Below are positions 33,780-45,170 of a stretch of DNA of 64,000 bases, one piece after another (the first letter of the stretch is position 1; each line of letters opens with the position of its first letter). The notes below the pieces were generated by a model. It saw only the letters and a list, made by a program, of their open reading frames with translations, had not been told where the DNA came from and ran no database searches. Made by a program: the position numbers and the translations under genes. The stretch comes from Ziziphus jujuba (taxonomy: Eukaryota > Streptophyta > Magnoliopsida > Rosales > Rhamnaceae). The DNA is taken from positions 23,001,001 to 23,065,000 of the forward strand of contig NC_083389.1 of NCBI RefSeq assembly GCF_031755915.1. The letters run 5' to 3'.

Positions 33780-34574
33780 TTCTTCCTTTAAGTCAAAACA
33801 ATCATCTGTTTTATAATCAAAATCTCTATGAAACAAACAATATTTGTTTTGGTTTCATATGTTTGCTGAAGCCCTTATTAGATTAGGTGTGCTTAAAATA
33901 TCATGACTTTCAACTTGTATCAGGACCTCCATGTAGGTAGTATTAAAACATGTATATCGCTCAAACCTACTAATTAAAACTCATGGACCTCGATCACTTC
34001 TTTCCTATCCTTAATTGGAGGACTTTTATCACCCTTGTGGCTTTCCTCATGTCCACTCTACATGTCTTTTTCCATCTTGTTCAGGTTTTTCCTTGAGTTA
34101 ATAATTTCTTCAATTGTTAAGTGCTTTTAATCTTCTACTAGCATTTTGTTAAATGTTCTTAGAGGGTTTTTGGTTATGATCCATACGAAATCCTCATTTC
34201 GCACCCTATCTTGCATTATTTGCATGGCTTTATCATCGATGCATCCATCTACTTGTATCATTTCTTCATGAATCTTTGAACATAGGCTTTCAAAGATTCA
34301 TTCTCCTTTTGAATGACAGATGACTAGTATGAAGGTTTTTTTCATTGGGTGAGCTCCTAGGAACCAAGTCATAAAAAAGTCCTCTAGCCAGCTAGATGAG
34401 CTAATTGAATCATGTCTCAATCAAGTAAGCCAGGTTCTTACTTTACCACCCAAAATTAAGTCAAAATCCCTAAATAGCTGTATCATTTGCTCCTTCAAAC
34501 TCCATCCAAGCTAGATTTGTTCCTATATCCATTCATGCTCATTATAAGCATATTCTCTTTCATTTTCCTCCTAA
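33780..34574 (-). pseudogene. H element gag, C-terminal part
   Basis: The minus strand encodes a Tat-type gag in broken frames. Near 34160-34300 it reads KENESLKAYVQRF, followed by a DDKAMQI-like helix and KNPLRTFNKMLVE. At 33780-33849 it reads [22 protein letters not shown], the C-x3-H...C gag motif of this lineage. Frame changes and stops separate the pieces. The gag is cut at 34574 by E1 and continues at 40727. Confidence 0.7.
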
Positions 34575-34579
34575 GCATG
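34575..34579. repeat. E1 target-site duplication, left
   Basis: GCATG, repeated at 40727-40731 directly after the right LTR. Confidence 0.9.
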
Positions 34580-35528
34580 TGATACGAACCTAGGACGACC
34601 TACTCCTAAACCCGTATTATATTAGCCCGGATCTTTAATTAAGTTCAAGTTCTAATGGAATTGACCTCAACCCCTAACCAACCTGTGGTTAGAAACCTTG
34701 GTATAATGTAGACACCACAATAGGGAATGGAAAACCTATTGATAAGTCAAGATAAAACAACCAATTCTCTAATGGTGTTTTAGGTGTTCTCAAAGAACAA
34801 AGAGATAATTAATCTCACAAGTATTTTCTCAATCAAATCAAAGTTGTATTCATATTGAAAAATAAGCCTTTAAATAGGCTAAGATTACAAAGAAAAAAAT
34901 CCTAAAAAATTAATTCAAAACCGGACTCTTATAGGAATTAGGAAACTTGACCAAATTCTAATATCTCCTAAACTAAGTTTCCTAAACTAAATTTGATTAA
35001 TTAATTCCTTTATTTTGAATTAGGAATTAATTAATTTACAATGGAAATAATAAAATAAAAACCTTCCTAAAGTTATTTATCCAGAAAATAAATAAATAAA
35101 AACCTAAAAGTAATGGTAGTTTCCTAAAACAAAAAGTAAAAACAAATTAGGAAACTAAAAATGCTAGCTTTTTTATCAAGTTGAATTTGATCAATCTTTG
35201 ACCTCTTTGAGCTTTAAATCAGCTTCTAGATGCTTTTTAGGATGCCAAATAAGCTGAATATGAAGTCCCACACGTTTCCCATGCTTGGAAAAATAAGAAA
35301 AGGCTAATACAGTAAAATACAGTAAAGTCAGCAAGCAATACAGCAAATTCGGCCAAATTGTTGATTCTGTCCGTACAAGCCCTTTTTGATTGCATTTGAG
35401 GCTGCTTTAACTTGATTCCATGACCTCTTAGGCATATGTATTGAACCCATAAATCATTGGAACCATTTCATCCTTCCCGGACTCCAAAAATGTACCAAAA
35501 CCGTCACCCGGGTCCGTATCGGCTTCAA
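34580..35528 (-). repeat. E1 3' LTR, truncated
   Basis: It starts TGATACGAACC and follows the right LTR closely until about 35528, where the homology stops and RT sequence begins. It contains the 12-bp palindrome (34997-35034) and a minus-strand TATA-like CCTATTTAAAGG near 34867-34878. Confidence 0.92.
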
Positions 35529-36560
35529 TTCACCTTAGCTTGGTCAACTTTGATTCCTGCAGCACTTACTACAAAACCTAGAAACACAAGCTCTTCTTTG
35601 CAAAATTCACATTTTTTAATGTTAGCAAACAATCTTTCCTTTCTAAGAATTTGCAAAACTTGCCTAAGTTGATCCACATGGTCATCCAAATTTTGGCTAT
35701 ATATTAGAATATCATCAAAATAAACAACCACAAATTTACCAATAAATGGACGCATTACATGATTCATAAGCCTCATGAAAGTACTAGGTGTATTGGATAA
35801 TCCAAAAGGCATAACTAACCATTCATACAGCCCATATTTAGTTTTGAATGTGGTTTTCCATTCATCACCTTCTTTCATCCTAATTTGGTGATAACCACTC
35901 CTAAGATCAATTTTTGTAAACATGCAAGCACCATGCAACTCATCAAGCATATCATCTAATCTAGGAATGGGATGCCTATATTTGATGGTGATGTTATTTA
36001 TAGCCCTACAATCAACACACATCCTCCAAGAATCATCTTTTTTAGGTACCAACAAAAACAGGAACAGCACATGGACTTAAACTCCCACGAATGTATCCTT
36101 TATCAAGCAAATCACTTACTTGTTTTTGCAGCTCCTTTGTTTCTTTGGGATTGCTCCTATAAGCTGGTCTATTTGGTATGGCAGCCCCTGGAACAAAGTC
36201 AATTTGATGTTCTATCCCTCGAATAGGTGGTAGTCCACTTGGAATCTCATTTGGGAAGACATCTCCAAATTCCTTCAAAAGAGAAATCATTGAACTTGGC
36301 AATTCAAGTTCTTCAAAGTTAGTTTGATCATTAAAATAATTTTCTTTGTAAAGCATGACCAGCAAAGGTTTCTTACACTCAATAACCTTATTAATATCCC
36401 CTAAACTCAAATAAAAATTGCTACTTAACCTTTCCTTTCTTTCTTTTTCTTTTTTTTTCCCTTGGATTGGCGCAAACCTTCGGATTCCTCTTCCTTCTCC
36501 AAGCGCGCGGGTTTGCCACTTCCTTTTCCCTCTCTTTCGGTTTTCCCTTGATCTTTCCAC
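35529..36560 (-). pseudogene. E1 reverse transcriptase, truncated and frameshifted
   Basis: The minus strand from about 36240 gives the gypsy RT approach (SGLPPIRGIEHQIDFVPGA, then YRSNPKE, ELQKQV, and a LLDKGYIR block). A frame change near 36050 leads into 35525-36070: [45 protein letters not shown], and the catalytic box [11 protein letters not shown]. The palm motifs look intact. The protein stops at the deletion, right after [19 protein letters not shown], so thumb, RNase H and integrase are gone. Residues upstream (36260-36560) are the poorly conserved protease-RT linker. Confidence 0.9.
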
Positions 36561-36699
36561 TCAATATGAACCTTAGAAACCTTACCTTGGTCAGCAACCT
36601 CAATCTTACCTTCTTGAAAGGATGGTGAAGCCGTTGGTGCCATACTTGCTTTTTCCTTGAGCTTTTCGGCTTCTCTCCTTTGTTGCATTTGTAATTGGT

Positions 36700-37233
36700 C
36701 TTTGTAAACCTCTTTAGGAGATAATGGTTCTAGCTTGACCTTCTTCCCTTTAAACCTGAAAACAATACTATTTTCTCGACCAAAATGAGTAGCATCTTTA
36801 TTAAATTGCTATGGTCTACCTAATAGTATATGTCAGCAATCATGGGTACAATATCACATAAAACTACATCCTCATACCTACCTATATTAAATTTTACTTT
36901 GGCTTGTTTGTTTACTTTCATCTCACCACTATCATTAAGCCATTGTAATCTATAAGGTTCTGGATGTTTAATTGTTTTCAAGCCTAATTTATCAACTACA
37001 AGATTACTTATCACATTAGTACAACTCCCACTATCTATAATCATGCTACAAATTTTACCTTGTATTTTGCAGCGAGTGTGGAAGATGTTTTCTCTTTGTA
37101 TCTGCTCTTTATCTTTGTAGACAGCAAGTAATCTCCTTGAAACCAAGCTCAACTCGGCATTAGATGTATCTACAGGTTCCTTCATCTTCATTGCAATCCT
37201 CCTCTTGCTCGGTTTCAGCCCCACTTTCTTCAC
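36700..37233 (-). pseudogene. E1 protease region
   Basis: The open piece at 36820-37233 contains RENIFHTRCKIQGKICSMII and then the aspartic protease active site DSGSCTNVIS, a hydrophobic flap region, and YRLQWLNDSGEMKV. The catalytic D-S-G is intact. It overlaps the gag frame by about 70 bp in a different frame, and is out of frame with RT. Confidence 0.88.
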
Positions 37234-38444
37234 TCGCAGATTTCAGCTCACCATCACCCTTTAATACCATGATTCTTCTATTTGGGCATTGGCTGGCTAT
37301 GTGTCCTCTTCCTTGGCACTTAAAACAAATTATTTCTCTGGATTTTTGAGGTTTAGGATCAGATTTTATCTCACCTCTAAGTGCTTGGACAGATTCGGTC
37401 TTGAACTCCCTTCTTGGCCGGTTGGTAGCTTCTTCTCCTAATTTCGACTTCAACCTATTTTTATAAGTGGAATTGTTTTTCCAGCCACTTGAACTTGTCC
37501 TTCCACTGCTAGAAACTCCTCCAAACCGTGTACTAACACCCCTCCTCTTGAATTGGTTCTCAAGCTTAATGGCTACATGCAACATCTCCTCCAATTCCAA
37601 GTATTGTTGTAATTCAAGTTGGTTGGCAATGTCACCATTCAAACCACCAAGAAATCTTGCCATTGTTGCCTCTCTATCCTCATTCATATTCAGTATCATC
37701 ATTAACATCTCCATCTCTTTGTAATAATCCTCCACAGACCTACTTCCTTGAGACAAAGATTGAAGCCTTTGATGCAACAACCTATGGTAATGAGATGGCA
37801 CAAACCGCTTTCTCATGGCTAAGACGCAATGTTGTAATCAAGTCATCACCAACCCTCCTTCGAGTGCTTTGCTCATTTGTCCACCATTGGAGTGCATAAT
37901 GGCCAAACTCCATTGCTGCCAACTTCACCTTCTTACCTTCCGAATAGTTGTGGCAGTCAAAAATCATCTCCATTTTTTCTTCCCACTCCAAATAAGCTTC
38001 GGGATCACTTTTACCCATAAAAGGTGGGATGTTAACCTTGATATTTCCCAAATCATCATCTGTATCTTCCCTCCTATATCTTCCACAGCCAGCTCTATCT
38101 TGGACAGCAAAAGTTTCATCCATACCTTCCACAAAGTCTCCACCGAATGGCTCCTCATCAAATTCCTCTCTCGGTCTCTCACGACCTCCTCGTCCTCTGC
38201 CTCGTCCTCCATGGAATTCTTGCCTATTTCTTGTGTTCGGCATTCCTTGTGAGGCTTCTAGTCTTCCCACTCTTTGATTCACATGCTCAACTTGAGCACT
38301 AACCCGCTGTATTGACTCCAAAACAGCTCTCATGTCCACTTGGTCTCCGCTCCCGGTAGCTCGAGCATCGCCATGGAATGCTACGGACTCTTCCTCATTG
38401 ATCCTCAAGGGTGGATCTCCTCTTCTTATTCTAGAATCTGCCAT
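37160..38444 (-). pseudogene. E1 gag, split by a frameshift
   Basis: The start is set at the MADSR methionine (38444), which is shared with E2 (47385). The N-terminal part (to about 37800) has an RGRGRGGRERPRE basic stretch, then NIKVNIPPFMGKSDPEAYLEW, the retrotransposon gag core. A frame change near 37800 leads to 37160-37816: MRKRFVPSHYHRLLHQRLQS, and a C-x2-C-x4-H-x4-C zinc knuckle (CFKCQGRGHIASQC) near 37280-37330. The two parts would form one nucleocapsid-capsid protein of about 430 residues if in frame. Confidence 0.9.
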
Positions 38445-39568
38445 GTTAGTAAAATACTGCAAAAATAAACTAAATCCTCACAATATTCACTCCCTCACGT
38501 GTTTCACTCAAACAAGGTCTCGACACTCGTGCTTGCACACTAGTTTCGGCTTTAACCCTCTTTTAAGCTCACACACTCTTGCCTTTTTCCACTCAATGAA
38601 TTATCTCAAAGTTCTAATTAAAACACCCACAAAACAGCAATTAGATCACTAGTATGTTTTAATTAAACTTATCAACAAAACAGTAGCAAAAAGTAGGCAA
38701 TACCGAAAGAATCCAACAAATCCTAATTTTTCGGCTTTCTAAGAAAACACAAAATAATGGTAAAACGTTGGAATTTTTGAAAACTGCACCAGATGGTAGT
38801 AGATTATGAGTTCAAGAATAAAATTCCAGGAAAAGAAATTCAAATACGATCAAGAATCAAAGAGAACAAAAATATAGAAAAGTTGTTGGTTGTTGTTCTT
38901 TGTAATTAAGGTTTTGTATCAATTCCTTTAACTAATTTTAATCCAAATAATTTAAGCACCCAAAATCCAAATATCCAGCAGCAAAAATAATTTTCTAGCA
39001 ACTCAAATATTGAATAAATAATAAAAAAAATCAGCAGCTCCAACAAATTTCCAGCAAACAAATCAAACTCCAACAAACCGAAATTTTTTTTTTTTTTTAA
39101 TAGTCGGCTTTACCTCTTCTTTTTTTTTTTTTTTTTTTCACTCACAGACCATAAACAACTGCAGTAGCAAAAATAATTACCAAAATTGCAATTCCAACTC
39201 CAAAGCAAACACCAAACCCATGACCTCCAAATAAACACAAATGTGCAGTTTTTTTTTTTTTTTAAATGTTGCCGCAAACTCTTTTTTTTTTTTTTTTTTG
39301 AATATATGAATGCAAATATTTAAGACTAACACAGCAAAGAAAAATCAACAAAAACCAAAATTAACAAGAACAATGATGAAAAACAACCAACAAACTAGGA
39401 AACCAAAAATACTGTAAAATGTGGAAATCCTAATTCAACTAGGAATGAATTTTTTTTTTTTTTTAAAGATGCAGAACGTGTATGGGTTGGATGCAACCCT
39501 AACCTAATGCTAAAATTGCAGAATAACACAAAAACAAATAAAGATAGATCAAACCTGAACAAAATTTA
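38445..39568 (-). other. E1 5' leader with five long A-tracts (sense strand)
   Basis: A non-coding leader of about 1.1 kb between primer site and gag. On the element strand it carries five A-tracts of 15, 19, 15, 18 and 15 nt (plus-strand T runs at 39084-39098, 39120-39138, 39249-39263, 39282-39299 and 39450-39464). The overlapping plus-strand frames are shadows. Confidence 0.85.
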
Positions 39569-39580
39569 GCTCTGATACCA
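39569..39580 (-). other. E1 primer-binding site (tRNA-Met type)
   Basis: The minus strand reads TGGTATCAGAGC, the standard initiator-Met primer site, two bases from the LTR. Confidence 0.92.
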
Positions 39581-39582
39581 AA

Positions 39583-40726
39583 TGATACGAACCTAGGACG
39601 ACCTGCTCCTAAACCCGTATTATATTAGCCCGGATCTTTAATTAAGTTCAAGTTCTAATGGAATTGACCTCAACCCCTAACCAACCTGTGGTTAAAAACC
39701 TTGGTATAATGTAGACACCACAATAGGGGATGGAAAACCTATTGATAAGTCAAGCTAAAACAACCAATTCTCTAATAGTGTTTTAGGTGTTCTCAAAGAA
39801 CAAAGAGATAATTAATCTCACAAGTATTTTCTCAATCAAATCAAAGTTGTATTCATATTGAAAAATAAGCCTTTAAATAGGCTAAGATTACAAAGAAAAA
39901 AAACCCTAAAAAATTAATTCAAAACCGGACTCCTATAGGAATTAAGAAACTTGACCGAATTCTAATATGTCCTAAACTAAGTTTCCTAAACTAAATTTGA
40001 TTAATTAATTCCTTTATTTTGAATTAGGAATTAATTAATTTACAATGGAAATAATAAAATAAAAACCTTCCTAAAGTTATTTATCCAGAAAATAAATAAA
40101 TAAAAACCTAAAAGTAATGGTAGTTTCCTAAAACAAAAAGTAAAAACAAATTAGGAAACTAAAAATGCTAGCTTTTTTATCAAGTTGAATTTGATCAATC
40201 TTTGACCTCTTTGAGCTTCAAATCAGCTTCTAGATGCTTTTTAGGATGCCAAATAAGCTGAATATGAAGTCCCACACGTTGCCCATGCTTGGAAAAATAA
40301 GAAAAGGCTAATACAGTAAAATACAGTAAAGTCAGCAAGCAATACAGCAAATTCGGCCAAATTGTTGATTCTGTCCGTACAAGCCCTTTTTGATTGCATC
40401 TGCTTTAACTTGATTCCATGACCTCTTAGGCATATGTATTGAACCCATAAATCATTGGAACCATTTCTTCCTTCCCGAACTCCAAAAATGTACCAAAATC
40501 GTCACCCGAGTCCGTATCGGCTTCTATTGCTTGTATGAGTAAAATAGGCCTTGGTTCTTTAGATATGGCCAACCCCTCTTGACTATGACTTATTCCTTGT
40601 ATGAAGACAGAAAGATTGTCCTTGAACTTCTTGGCTTGGGCCCTAGTGATCGGTCCCACCTTCATTTGTATTGGGTCAGCACCCCAGCGGGTTGTCGGTC
40701 GAACAGTCTCGGGTGGATTCGCATCA
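39583..40726 (-). repeat. E1 5' LTR, full length
   Basis: 1144 bp, from TGATACG to CGCATCA. It includes a reading frame at 40426-40665 (minus) with GPITRAQAKKFKDNLSVFIQG, the C-terminal end of the pol polyprotein of this family, showing that coding sequence reaches into the LTR. It contains the palindrome at 40001-40038. Confidence 0.93.
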
Positions 40727-41300
40727 GCATGTGTCTTGTCATGCTTAATCCGAGTTCTTTTTCACCCATACTCCTGGTGAACTTGTTTGCTAAAATGAGA
40801 GATGTTTCATCCTTATGGTTCTCCTATTACTTTAGGTAGAGACAAATCCTAAAATTTCTAGCTTGCTTTTTATGCATCCTCAGTAACTGTTCCCTCCATG
40901 AGGTGGACTAACCTCCATTTTACCACCTGCCTAACTCACCTCTAGCTTAAGATCTTTAAAATTAGGTTATCTCCATGGTCTATTGGCTACCTTATACTCA
41001 TTTTTCTCTATGAACTTTAGACCTAATTTGAGGTTAGAATTTATAGGTGCTGGATCTTTTGAGGCAAGCTAGCAACCTCAAGTTGTGCTTCTTGATGCTG
41101 TATATGAGCAATCATGGTCCCATAAATTATACAAACTAATTCTCCAAGTTCAATAGCTTGGATCTATTGGAACGAGGTGCTATTCATTGCTCTCTACGAC
41201 ATCTAGCTGAAAGTGTTATGGCCTACTGACGAGGTTGCTAGGTTGGGTTTTCTCTATGTTGTACAAAAATTATATCATAAGGGCAAAATCTAGTACCAAA
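40727..41300 (-). pseudogene. H element gag, N-terminal part
   Basis: This continues the H gag after the E1 insertion and begins with the right copy of GCATG (40727-40731). Minus-strand frames are badly broken. A Gln/His/Glu-rich helix region near 41070-41130 (VCIIYGTMIAHIQHQEAQLE) fits the N-terminal coiled region of Tat gag. Assignment depends mainly on position between the gag C-terminal part and the leader. Confidence 0.5.
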
Positions 41301-43280
41301 TTTTTACCTCTATGTGGCTTAAGGCACCACACCTTAGTAAGCCAAACCCATCCAATATACGAAAACACACACATAACTTAAATCCACACAGTGCAATCAA
41401 AGGTAATCACAAAGCAAAAGAAGGCACACACAATTTATAAGATTTCCCTCAACCTTTATCTTTACTCAAAAACACAATGATACACTGGCCAAGAACATGC
41501 AAAGATTACCACACATTCTCTATGGCATTATTTGCCTTGATCAAGCATATACAACTTACAAAATGGCAATTAACAACCCTAACTGCATGAGTATTGCTGG
41601 ACCAATTTTTGGAAGTCATTCGACCCTACAATTTACCTCCTAAAACTTCCATAAACATGTTTCAGTAGTCATTAAATGCCACGTATCAAGACAAGCCCTC
41701 CAACATCTTTAGATGAACACCACAAAATTTGACATAAAGAACCACTGTAAACCGCTCCACAAAGTTAGCACAGACCAATGTTAGATGTCAGGAATGCAAG
41801 GCATACATGGTTGCCAGCAACCATGTGGCCTTGCTTGCACATGCCACCCCACATGCAGTCTAGAACAAACAACAACCAATATCAACTCAGCACACAAAGG
41901 CACTAAGGCATAATGTGTGCTAAGCTTTATGCCCCTGTTCAAACTCGCGCACATGCATATCGCTACCTACATGCACAAGCCTTACTAAAGCATGCTGCTA
42001 ATTACATGCACCTTTACCACTGCCCACTATTTTTGCAAGCTACCATAACACATGCATATTGCTACTGTAAATCGCCGCATCAATACTCGCAAGCTATTAG
42101 CATACACATTGCTTTCTAGTGCCATGCATCATTGGCAGCTACACCCAGCCACAACTATTTGAATGCCCATACTTGCATAAATGCATTCATGCCTTCGTAT
42201 AAACACTTGCATGCACATAACACATCAAAGCTACAATCATGAGCCCAAACATGCATATAGGCATAGCTACTCACACCACATGCATAAAGTCTATCAGATA
42301 ATGGCACCATGCCATGCCATACTTACCCACGTATGCCCACACGTAGCCTACAAAAATGGGGGTAAATAATAGCCACACACAAAAGCATGTTTCAACACTC
42401 ATTGGCACTCTAGGCATATCCTATACCATGTCCTAACCATGCTGGGAGTCATCCTATACCATTCTCCACATGCACCATCAGAAAACCCCCAAGCAAAGGA
42501 ACTTATTTAGCCATTTATTTTCTAAGATAATCATATATTAGAAAGCAAAGGAGCTTGGCATGGCACCCAATACTCACCACCATGCCAAACTCACACCTAA
42601 CCATGCCTAATATCGTGCCAAGCTAAGCCACATGCCCTATGCAAGTTTATTTGATGTTGCACCCAATGCCCAACCTTAAGTGCTCACTTGCCACATCTCA
42701 CCAGCACTGTATATCACCAGTCACAGCATACATGTACATCAGGGGTTCAAGCCTGGCACATGGCAGCCATTATGCTTGGCTCATCCCCAAGCTCAAGGCC
42801 TAACAAGGTGTTCCCACAATGTTCTCGTCATAAGGTGGCCTAATGGAAGGCTCATCCATCTCCATATTAATCCTTTATCTAGGTTGTCAGTTTGACATTT
42901 TTTCAGGTGTACAATGAGTTTTCATGTTAACATTACAAAAACAGTGAACTATTTGAGGTCAACGGTGGAAGTAATGTTTGAAGGCTAAAAATAAAGGTAG
43001 GAAATATGATTACAGTCAAGAAACAATAAAATGCTTAGGTAAATAAAAAATCAGGTTTACACTAGGTAACTTAAATCAGAAAGCCAAAAGACCAGGTCTA
43101 CAATTGACTACCTAAATTTGGAAATTGATTTCCACAACAAGAAAGAAATTCTTTCACTCCAAGTTTCTTTTCCAAAAGATATATATTTCAAATTTGAGTA
43201 CAAAATCATGCCTTGAAAGATAAACACATAAGCAATTTCAAAGAGATGAAATACAACAAGTCAAACAACTGAAAAATTAA
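41301..43280 (-). other. H element leader, unusual CA-rich and CATGC-rich block
   Basis: About 2 kb between gag and the primer site. From about 41750 to 42870 the plus strand is clearly richer in C and A than its surroundings and contains about 20 CATGC/GCATG motifs. The plus-strand open frames here (41913-42119, 42181-42369, 42680-42895) are Cys/His/Tyr-rich because of this composition; I do not call them genes. Confidence 0.6.
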
Positions 43281-43301
43281 TTCTTCCCACAGATGGTACC
43301 A
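43281..43301 (-). other. H element primer-binding site
   Basis: The minus strand reads TGGTACCATCTGTGGGAAG, a close variant of the TGGCGCCGTCTGTGGGAA site of Tat/Retand-type gypsy elements. It marks the inner edge of the H 5' LTR. Confidence 0.7.
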
Positions 43302-43783
43302 CTTTCGCAAACTAAAATTTTACGTCTCCTCCATGGCATGTTTAGATACTCTCACAGCCTACAAAACTTTCGCTGATCTACAACAAACAAAAAACCATGT
43401 TAAGGTGACGCCAACGAGATCGCTAGCATGCACCCTTAAACACCCCTTTAAACACCCAAGTCAGGTTATATCATGGTGAGCTCTTTCTTTCTCTCACTTA
43501 GTGGTCCATTAATGATCAATTTCCCATGAAGGATAAAAATGGTCACTATGTTTTGGTTAAGAGAATATGAACCCAAAAGAGAGGAAGAGAAAGAAAGAAA
43601 AAAGGCTAAGGATTGATGAAGTGATGTGACCTTACCTTGGTGAGAGAAGATAACATATATCTATATATTGAATTAAAAGTGCAAATTTAAATGATTTAAC
43701 CCCATCTCATGGATTTACAACATGTGTCATAGGGCTACAAATCCTAGGAATAAAGGTACAAGAGACAGATCCCACATAGGATT
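43302..43783 (-). repeat. H element 5' LTR, part 1 (interrupted by E2)
   Basis: It is homologous to 31985-32460 and ends with GGATT (43779-43783), the left copy of the E2 target duplication. It continues at 49806. Confidence 0.85.
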
Positions 43784-44909
43784 TGATACGAACCTAGGAC
43801 GACCTGCTCCTAAACCCGTATAATATTAGTCCGGATCCAATTATGTTCAAGTTCTAATGGTCACCTTGACCCCTAATCAACCTATGATTAAAAAACTTGG
43901 TATATAATGAAGATGACACAATAGGTGATGGAAGTCCTATTGATAAGTCAAACTAAAACACTCACTCTTTAATGGTGTTTTAGGTGGTCAAAAGAACAAA
44001 GAGAAATTCAATCTCATAAAATAAATTATGAATTTTATTAATAGTGTGGTCTTCCGAAAAAATAATCTCTTATATAGGCTAACAGAAAACAAAAAAATAA
44101 ACCCTAATTACAATAGGTAAAACGGGCCACCAAATAATAGGAAACCTAGCTTGGCCGATATTCACCTTCTTTTCTAATCTAATTAGGATTAATTAATTCC
44201 TTTATTTTGAATTAGGAATTAATTAATTTACAATTAAAATAATAAACTAACAACTCTCCTAAGTTGATTTGTCCAGCAAATAAATAAATAAAACCAAATA
44301 AAAGACTAATTTCCTAAAACAAAAAGTCAAAATCAAATTAGAAAACTAGTTGACTAGTTTGACTACTAAGGTATCTTTGACCAATCTCTAGATTTTTTGG
44401 GCTCCAAATAAGCTTCAATATGCCATGTAGGATGCCAAATATAATTAATAATGACTCCCACACATTGTCCCTTGATTGGAATATGTCAAACAAGAAGAAA
44501 AGTCAAAATCAGCGGCTAAATAACACATTTTCGGCCAAATTGAGATGCTGTCCGTACAAGTCATTTTTGGATGCTTGTGATTCTATCTTGACTTGATTAC
44601 ATGACCTCTTAGACATATGTATTGAATTAATGAAGAATTGGAACCATTTCATGCTGCCAGGACTCCATAAATGCACCAAAACCGCTACCCGGGTCCGTAT
44701 CGGCTTCCATCACTTGTATGCTCAAAACAGGTCTTGGATCTTCAGGTATGGAAAAGCCCTATTGAGTATGAATTACTCCCTGGATAAAGACAGCAAGTTT
44801 GTCCTTAAATCTCTTAGCTTGAGCCCTAGTGATCGGCCCGGTCTTCATCCGTATCGGATCAGCACCCCAACGGATTGTCAGTTGTGTGGGTACAGGCGGA
44901 TTCTCATCA
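43784..44909 (-). repeat. E2 3' LTR
   Basis: From TGATACG to TCTCATCA. Palindrome at 44189-44226; minus-strand TATA (CCTATATAAG) at 44069-44078. Decayed TRAQAK coding remnant near 44800-44850. Confidence 0.92.
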
Positions 44910-44922
44910 TTCCCCTTCTTTT
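44910..44922 (-). other. E2 polypurine tract
   Basis: The minus strand reads AAAAGAAGGGGAA immediately before the 3' LTR, as required for plus-strand DNA priming. Confidence 0.85.
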
Positions 44923-45170
44923 GAAAAGAATTTGTCCTTAAATAGAGATCATCACCTACAGAAAAAGGAAATAAATTAGCAATATTAAATGTGGCACTAA
45001 CATTTTACTTACCTATTAGATCAAGTTTGTAAGCATTCTTGTTAATCCGCTTCAAAACTTGAAAAGGTCTGTCCACAAGCAGCATAAGCTTTGACTTTCT
45101 TTGTTTTGGAAACCTCTCCTTTTGAAAGTGCAACTAAACCAAATCTCCTGGGTCAAACACTATCACAAAA
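44923..45170 (-). pseudogene. E2 integrase C-terminal end
   Basis: On the minus strand, VFDPGDLV is followed by LHFQKERFPKQRKSKLML and a QVLKRINKNAYKLDL block, then an NVSATFNIANLFPF block. This is the well-known tail of chromovirus-like gypsy integrase, with stops at two positions. Downstream, TNSFQKKG leads into the LTR-encoded tail. Confidence 0.85.

Larger units (their letters stand above)
34580..40726 (-). mobile_element. Chromovirus-like Ty3/gypsy element E1, deleted in pol
   Basis: A 6147-bp insertion flanked by GCATG. It has a primer site next to the right LTR, and gag, protease and RT on the minus strand. The left LTR is truncated at about 35528. By hand alignment the LTRs differ at about 17 of roughly 950 positions plus two small indels, so the insertion is fairly recent. 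The missing segment runs from just after the RT palm through RNase H and integrase to about 190 bp inside the 3' LTR. Confidence 0.92.

Noticed and set aside
36425..36688. Lys/Glu-rich minus-strand frame resembling a charged nuclear protein
   Set aside because: It is the low-complexity protease-RT linker of E1 in an alternative frame, also present in E2.
41913..42895. Plus-strand Cys/His/Tyr-rich frames resembling small secreted peptides
   Set aside because: Their composition follows directly from the CA/CATGC-rich DNA, they lie antisense in a retrotransposon leader, and none has a convincing signal peptide or conserved pattern.
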